Source: Flammula alnicola
Taxonomy: Eukaryota; Basidiomycota; Agaricomycetes; Agaricales; Strophariaceae
Reading direction: 5' to 3'
NCBI GenBank assembly: GCA_015499995.1
Contig: JADNRV010000002.1
Span: 62,001 to 126,000 of the forward strand
DNA: 64,000 bases
In this document: piece after piece, positions 57,882 through 64,000 of the stretch
Position numbering within the stretch: the stretch's first letter is position 1
Layout of the letters: every line of letters begins with the position of its first letter
Translations under genes and position numbers: made by a program
Notes under the pieces: generated by a model
Databases searched by the model: none
Seen by the model: the letters and a program-made list of their open reading frames with translations, nothing else
What the model was told of the DNA's origin: nothing

Positions 57882-58153
57882 CTTTCCCCTTTTCTTCATG
57901 TCGTATCGCATCCTTCTCCTCGTCTTCATCCATTGTCCATCGTTGCTTTCCTCCATCACTATCATCTGACCTTGCACATCCCTATTCCATACACACCATA
58001 TACTCTCTCAGACTTTCACGGTGGTGGGTAGATCTGTAGAATGTCTAGGCCTATAATCCGGCATTGCGGTGTTCGATTAGATCCTTACATACTGTATATA
58101 TACGCGTTGCTTAATTGACCTCTATTGTATCACTGGCAGATTGGCAAGATCAT
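57882..58153. other. Convergent 3' region between UBC12 and HIUase genes
   Basis: No gene; T/C-rich 3' UTRs meeting between two convergent genes. Confidence 0.5.
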
Positions 58154-58720
58154 TCAACTACCTCTGTAGGTTGTGAAGGAATAAGGACTGATCAACAAGG
58201 GGATGTGATAGTGGTCTTGGGGATTCTCGATGACAAAGGTGATCTATAAGAATAATTAGAGAACCTAGATTTCACGATGAAATAAGAACTTACCTCTACC
58301 CATGGATAGAAGGATTTACGACCCGTACGTTCAAAGTACTCTTTCGTCTTGAAAACTACTTTGTAAGTTTGTCCAGCGACGAGGGCAGTTTTCTCCTTCT
58401 GAGCTAGCTCTGAGCCGGCTGGAGGGAGAAGGTCCAAGCAGCGGCCATCGGCGTTCGTTGATCTGTTTTAATTAGGCTTTGACTGGTAAAAGTTTAAAGA
58501 AGGGGGGGTGAAATACAAACACACACCCTTTGGCAAGAGGATGAAATATATCTGGTCCATCATTACCTGAGACTTCCAGCTGCTGGAGGCGAATGAAGAC
58601 ACCTTCTGCAGGCTTGCCCGTGGACGCGTCGAGGACTGGGCGATTATGATATTAAGCACAGGGACGGAAATACGAAAATATGGATAGCATACCATGGCAA
58701 GTAATGGGTGATTTAGACAT
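58154..58720 (-). CDS. 5-hydroxyisourate hydrolase (transthyretin-related)
   Basis: Second enzyme of urate degradation, converting 5-hydroxyisourate to OHCU; cytosolic or peroxisomal. Start 58720; four exons. The N-terminal signature CHVLDASTGKPAEGV is split by an intron and holds the active-site His. GSTNADGRCLDLLPP carries a conserved Arg. YKVVFKTKEYFERTGRKSFY leads to YPWVE and ITFVIEN. The C-terminal HYHIPLLISPYSFTTYRGS is the diagnostic YRGS end. Stop at 58154-58156. All residues of the transthyretin-related catalytic set are present, which separates it from animal transthyretin. Frame intact. It suggests the fungus can use purines as nitrogen source. Confidence 0.95.
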
Positions 58721-58901
58721 TTGGTTGATATGAGGATACCCAGATGCGAGAGGGATTTATAGAGCTCCAGAAAGATATGAAGTCATATTTCCGGTCGATG
58801 ATCATGAGAGCGAGGGCTTCGGAGTAGGCCGAAGGGTGCCTGCATTTATTTGACCGGACTTTTAAGTTGAACGCAAAAAAAGTTTACTCCCAAACTAAAC
58901 C

Positions 58902-60053
58902 ATGGCCACAGTCCCATCTTCTGCAGGTCCTCCTCTCGGAAAATATCTTGCATCTACTGGTACGTAACGTTAATCTTCCTGATAAAATGGTGGTTGAACC
59001 AACTAGCATAAAGAAAAGAAAACCCGCGACAAAGCAATAAAAAATCTCTCGGTCTTTCTCTCGGACGAGCACAATGTCATTTCAAAACCAGAGATGGACA
59101 AACTATGGAAGGGGATATTTTATTGTGGGTCATAATATCATCTGGAATCTTCGTCTTGTTGACGTCCCACCTAAGGCTTCTGGATGTCCGATAAACCTCT
59201 TGTTCAACAAGCATTAGCGACAGAATTGGCTGAAATGCTGCTCACCATCACATCGACTGTTTCGTCGCTCGCTTTCCTTCGTGGCTTCTGGGAGACCACT
59301 GTGCGTGAGTGGAATGGTATCGATCGCCTACGGTATGTTATCCTTTATATTGCAATACCTTTACTGATACAAGCTACCGACAGAATCGACAAGTATTATA
59401 TGCTTATACGCCGATTTGTGAATGCGACGTTTAGACTCCTCATACGCTCAAATTGGGACAAAGAATTTTGTCAAGAATATAGCCAAATTCTGACAAGGGA
59501 GGGCGGGCCTCTATGGTGAGCTTTATGACATAAATTACTTTGAGTAAGTTTAACAAGTCAAATTTCCAGCCCCAGTGATATTCGCGTTCCCGCTAGCCTT
59601 GCCTACCATATAGGTGACATCTACGTGGAAGAACTTGACAAAGCGCTTGGAACGTCATCTTCGCCGCCGCCTGCTCCTCTGGGTACACTATTTGACCCAT
59701 TCTTCGCCCTTGCCGCCCGGACTCCCACAAGCGTTACCTATAAACGGATACAGTCAGCTTTGTTTGAGCCTCTCTTCACTGCGCTGGTTTTGGAGCCGAT
59801 CTCTGAAGGCGAGCCTCCAAGATCAAAACGTATCCGTCTCAGCGTGGAAACCACATATCCTCATATCGCGGCCAATGCGTGCTATAGCGACTCAGAGCAG
59901 GAAGGACGAGTAGATGGAGCGACACTCAAGAGAAAATTGCTCAGACGGATATTTGAGGTCGCAAGTCAGCCAGATGCACGAGATTCCAACCGAAGAAAGA
60001 TGTATGCCCTTTGGAAAGAAACCTATGACGAAGATCCCGATAACGAGTCATGA
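58902..60053 (+). CDS. RRP1: RRP1 (Nop52) ribosomal RNA processing protein
   Basis: Nucleolar factor for 60S subunit biogenesis, needed for 27S pre-rRNA processing. ATG at 58902 (ACCATGG). Five exons join cleanly. Conserved segments: LGKYLASTEKKTRDKAIKNL, then ISKPEMDKLWKGIFYCFWMS across an intron, DKPLVQQALATELAEMLLTI, RGFWETTVREWNGIDRLR, and IDKYYMLIRRFVNATFRLL. PASLAYHIGDIYVEEL follows, then a 3' part with FDPFFALAARTPTSVTYK and a short basic tail (RRKMYALWKETY). Stop at 60051-60053. Divergent from the HIUase gene with a gap of about 180 bases. No frame breaks. Shorter than animal NNP-1 but normal for fungi. Confidence 0.88.
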
Positions 60054-60252
60054 TTCCTGTTTTGAAAAGTAATTTATTTTACGTTGCCTGGGAGCGTCGG
60101 TTGATACAATTCTGTATTTTACCAATGCACATTTCACACGACGTCAGAGTCAGCTCCTTATCATCGAGCGAAGCACGTGGTGATTGGGTGCTTGACCCTC
60201 TGGCAAGTGCTCAGTGCTTTTCAGTCTCTTCCCAGCTCTTGTGAGATTTAGG

Positions 60253-62482
60253 ATGCGTTCCGGAGAATCATTGGATGGTAAGTCATGTCTTCCTTGGAAT
60301 TATGTAGACTCTTCTAACGAAGCATTGACTTGAACTAAGATTTAAAGGGTCATTCCGTCCATGATCATGCCGTATTACCACAATTACCTTTGGACGTGCT
60401 CATCATCATCCTGAATCTGGTGCCAATATCAAGAGAGAGATGTGACATCGGTGCCCTCACCTTAGTTAGCTGCCTTCGTGTCAGCTCTACTTTCCGTGAA
60501 GCTGCTTCCTTGCCCTCTTTATGGAAACCTCACTACCAAATCCGATACGAGCACTGGGATGAGGAACGGGAGAAAACACGCACTGACGCAGTGGAAAATA
60601 ATTGGCGACTTATGTATGCCCAGCGACGCGAGATCGACCGTGCCGCCCTGCAGCTCTTGGACAGCATCGTGTCAACGAGGGTCGGCCGTCAAGCCGTTGC
60701 AACATCTCTCGTCAGACAAGCTATGGATGTGTGGGATGTTCTTGAACTTGAATGCACATGTCCGATCCCCCAACCATTTGCAGGCGACGGACATTTGGAT
60801 AGCTTAGAAGGGCAAAGGATTCCAGACCATGCTATCACTCGACGATATTGGGCTAAATATCTATTGGACACAGTCGCAAGAGGACACGGTGTCTCGATTT
60901 GGAGGAGATTCAGGCTCACATCTCCACCCTCAGAGCAGCCTTCCTTTGAGGAGACGATGTCCTCTTTGTCGACATTTTTTGGCGTTTCAGAAAAGAAGGT
61001 GGGGGTTCCGACAGCACCTCTTCTTACAGAAATATCTAAGTAAATAAACTTACAGAAAACCGCGCAACTCGACGACCTCACAAATCGCTGTCGTCAAGAT
61101 TTCAATGCGAAAGGCATCTGTCTTGATTACAGAGACGTTAATTATGACCTACCTGGAATATGCAGAGACATTTGTTACTTCATGCGTAGTCAAGGTTTCT
61201 CGCGCTTTGCTAGCGCTCAAGGTGCTTACAATTTTTCCTACTACTGAAATTGCGCACTGCCAAAGCTGATTGTAACTTGTTGACAGGACATGGATATCTA
61301 GACAGCGATTCAGATATTTTGAGCAAATTCCCGCATGGATATCTTACTACGAATAAGGCCACCATCCCCATTTCCCTTGTCCATGTTTTCGTCGCAATCG
61401 CCACCCGTTTCGACATTCAAGCTTCCCCTATCAACTTTCCTGGTGTTGTCCTGGCGCATGTACTTCCGCGTGGGCAGAATCTCCGGTCTCTCGTTGTCAA
61501 TCCGTCCGCTTTGGATCCCAAACATGCTGTTATCGACGACACGACTCCACTCAACGAAAATCCGCCGCTGCAGATGCAGATGTTTGCCCCAAGCATGGGC
61601 GCAGAACATCTCATTCCTTGCACTGCGCCGCTGATGCTTGTTCGAGCCGCTCGTAATATTTCTGCTATATATATGACTCTTCCCCAAATTAATCGTCCAG
61701 AAGTTCATCCTTCAGCCCTAGTCCCACTTTGCGTCAATCTCCTATTCCAAGCCGATGATAATACATTGCAGGAGCTATTTTCGAATGCCAAGCTGCGGCC
61801 TTTAGATTGTATTTTCCTGCTGGATGACCTTGCTCCCTACTTGCAAGAAAGATGCAAACGACACACCGAACAAACTTGTCAGATGGTCCTCGACGAGGAA
61901 CGGGCGGCTGAGCTTCGCGTATACAAGAGGAAGCCTGGAGTTCCGAAATTCTTTGTTGGAATGGCTTTTATCCATGTTCAGTTTGGATACATGGGCTTCA
62001 TATGGGGATGGGATGTAGGTTTATAACTAACTTGATATCTTGTGGTTCATTAATTTTGTCCTTTATAGGAGGTTTGCAAGGCAACTGAAGCTTGGATGTT
62101 GCATATGAAGGTAGACTCTCTATCGCGAGGCAGACATCAGCCGTTCTATAATATTTACTCAGTCGACGGAACACAACGATGTAAATTTGCGTTCAGTGAC
62201 GAGACACTCTGCTAACACAACACACGATATAGATGTCGCAGAAGAAATATGCAACCCGCTTCCTTCACCAAGGTCCATGTTCAATCCATTTATCAGAAAT
62301 TTGAAGAATTCCCAGTTTACTTCGAGGGTGTAGAGTTTCCCAAGGAGCCTGGCAAAGGTGTTAATCGTCCTGAAGGGAGGGGAAGGTTGATTTTGAGCCC
62401 ACATATAAAGCATGCGTATCCTGACGACAGTAACGCTGGCGCATACTGGATGGACCATGGACTGTTTAAAATACCCAGTTAA
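60253..62482 (+). CDS. FBXO21-type protein: F-box, SirB1-like and YccV/HspQ-like domains
   Basis: Start MRSGESLDG at 60253; the intron ends at about 60339. The F-box is LPQLPLDVLIIILNLV, with LVSCLRVSSTFREAA and LWKPHYQIRYEHW. The middle, with ICLDYRDVNYDLPGICRDI and GFPHGYLTTNK-like KFPHGYLTTNKATIPISLVH, then HVFVAIATRFDIQASPINFP and HVLPRG, matches the SirB1 (transglutaminase-core) region. The end has KFFVGMAFIHVQFGYMGFI with W, MKVDSLSRGRHQPFYNI and YSVDGTQRYVAEEN: the YccV-like hemimethylated-DNA-binding domain, and then VYFEGVEFPKEPGK to a TAA at 62480-62482. One A is apparently missing near 62246. The three-domain order equals human FBXO21, an SCF substrate receptor. Confidence 0.85.
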
Positions 62483-62625
62483 TGTAGATGGCTAATTAAT
62501 TAGTCACAACAACTCGATTAAACTCGAGCACCAAGAAAATTATTTCCAGGGTTTGACAAGTCCAACGCTCAAAAAATACAACGATCAACTGGCAGATGAG
62601 CAAGGGGCCTCAGCTGGTGGAACCA

Positions 62626-64000
62626 TTATGCTTCATCTACCATCTCCGTCACCCAGCCCATCAGTGCCTCATCGCGTATTCTGACGCTTTCCAAAAGTGT
62701 TCTGATCCCGACAAAAGCCTTTCTACCCCGTCGTTCTCCTTCCCGTTCGTCTGCGCTGACCCCTCCATCAGCGAAGTCCGATGTGTCTGGTTCATCCGTA
62801 TCCTCGACGACGCCTGGGAATCCGAAATGGTCTGAATCGACGCGAGGTGCCGCGTCGGCGGAGGCAAACGACGTGCGAAAAAGAATGCGAATGACAAGCA
62901 ATGCCGTTAGAGAAGTAGATGGAGGGTCGGCGATAGGAACTTCATATGTTATGGTGGTGCTGCGAGGAGGAGGGGGCGGGCGAGTAGTAGGAGTTTCAGT
63001 TGGGTAAGGATAATTTTCTGATGGCAGCGTGATTGTATCACTCTGCGATGGATGCTTCTGCGATGGTTGTGCACTCGAGAGATGCGTAAGAACATGCAAG
63101 CTCAAGGCATGCTTTGAAAGAGGAGGTCGAGGACATGATGACCATAAACATGGGAATTCATCGCTCTACAGAGGCTAAGTGTTGTAGCACATGGTCAAAC
63201 AACTCGCTGGGGGATGCGAACGGCTGTTCTGGGCATTGCGAGCGATCCCATTGACAACGATATCTCTCGCTGGCTGCAGATTCCTTGCGTCGATCAACAC
63301 CTCTTACGACGAATCGTTGAACAGAACCCTGTAAGACCATGGCCTGAGCTTGTGGGAAAACATTAGTGACGTTCTTTATCACGTCCGATGCGACCAGAAG
63401 GGGGTATTGCTCTGCAAATGGAGAGAAAGCATCTTTGTAGAGGTTCCAAAAATCAACTTGCGTTAATTCGCCGTCCATCTTGGCAACAAACATGGACCTC
63501 ATCCTGTCAAACTCGTTAGCTGAGCAATGTAGAATAAAACTACATGGGACAGACCAGTCATAGCAGCGCTGGGGTTCCGGTTCAGCAACAAGGCTGTCCA
63601 ACTCTTCTTTGGTGAGATCGTGATCGCGAGTTGCCTGTGAAGTGGAAGGCGCTGTATAGATAGGCCCGGTCTTATCAAGCGTGAATGTCTTCTCGAGTCC
63701 GAGTTGCTCATGAAGCAAGAGACTCGCAAGCACCCTCAAAACGCCTGGCATTTCTGGGTGCAGCAGGAAAGCTCGGGCCATCGACGGGTAGGAGACATGA
63801 CAATATAGGTAATTTAAACAGGCGTCGATTAATGGCTTGTCGACGAAGAGAGGGAGGTATCGTAATGAGGCCGTCAACGCCGATGAAGTGAACGTAAGAT
63901 GAGCACCGTTTGCAGGGTTCGAGAACAACGCAGTCAGCGCGGTTATGATGCAATAATCATCGTGCGGTTGGTAGATTCTGCTGCTATATGTAGTAATGGT
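62626..64000 (-). CDS. RSC9/ARID2-like zinc-finger protein, N-terminus outside window
   Basis: Resembles Rsc9 of the RSC chromatin remodeller (animal ARID2). The frame is open to the right edge, reading [40 protein letters not shown] helices, [16 protein letters not shown], and, after [21 protein letters not shown], a zinc finger [10 protein letters not shown]...[11 protein letters not shown] second finger [20 protein letters not shown] lies near 63110-63150 but in another frame: a one-base change near 63164 would connect them. The tail has [48 protein letters not shown], and [20 protein letters not shown], ending with a TAA at 62626-62628. One or more small introns are possible. RSC9 identity rests on order of helices and fingers. 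Confidence 0.65.

Noticed and set aside
1..64000. CRISPR arrays, prophage, rRNA or tRNA genes, intact transposons
   Set aside because: No regularly spaced repeats, terminal repeats with a transposase, or structural-RNA-like sequences were seen, and the DNA is eukaryotic nuclear.

Overview
This is a gene-dense stretch of nuclear DNA from a filamentous basidiomycete, most likely a mushroom-forming Agaricomycete. Genes lie on both strands and are split by many GT-AG introns of about 45-70 bases, with short intergenic gaps. Fast-evolving families of a kind I associate with Agaricomycetes (F-box/LRR-like proteins, a DUF6593-like protein, a PB1-UBA-like protein, a type I membrane protein) sit among conserved eukaryotic housekeeping genes. 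I see no bacterial, viral or organellar sequence, no rRNA or tRNA gene, and no recognisable intact transposon.

Layout. 0-7 kb: tail of an unidentified gene, an F-box protein, a PhzF-fold protein, a small kinase-like protein and a nine-intron FAD monooxygenase. 7-12 kb: a large Ubp2/USP25-28-like deubiquitinase (-). 13.8-19.5 kb: a PB1/proline-rich/UBA-like protein and a second F-box protein (+). 20-27 kb (-): UTP17/NAN1 (WDR75), a SAM methyltransferase and a 5'-truncated AIF/FSP1-like remnant. 27-34.8 kb (+): GNL1-type GTPase, rhamnogalacturonan acetylesterase, two orphan proteins. 36-43.9 kb: VTA1, an arrestin-like protein (-), POP3-like RNase P/MRP subunit, dCMP deaminase. 43.9-50.5 kb: TTI1 (-) and bifunctional 4-amino-4-deoxychorismate synthase. 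51.5-57.9 kb: membrane protein, DUF6593-like protein, 2OG-Fe(II) oxygenase (-), NEDD8-conjugating enzyme UBC12. 58-64 kb: 5-hydroxyisourate hydrolase (-), RRP1, FBXO21-type F-box protein, and an RSC9-like zinc-finger protein (-) running off the right edge.

The genes do not form one pathway. Two themes recur: ribosome biogenesis/RNA processing (UTP17, RRP1, GNL1-type GTPase, POP3) and ubiquitin-like biology (USP, UBC12, three F-box proteins, PB1-UBA). Clustering by chance is the simplest explanation.

The strongest unusual signal is technical or evolutionary. At least 25-30 single-base frame breaks interrupt otherwise well-preserved genes. Most look like one missing base, often in a short homopolymer. 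They are concentrated at 14.6-15, 22-24.3, 26.2-28 and 55.8-56.4 kb, while many neighbours (TTI1, VTA1, FAD monooxygenase, PhzF, RRP1, dCMP deaminase) read cleanly. Because essential genes are hit, draft-assembly error is likelier than mass pseudogenisation. No convincing new multi-gene system was found.
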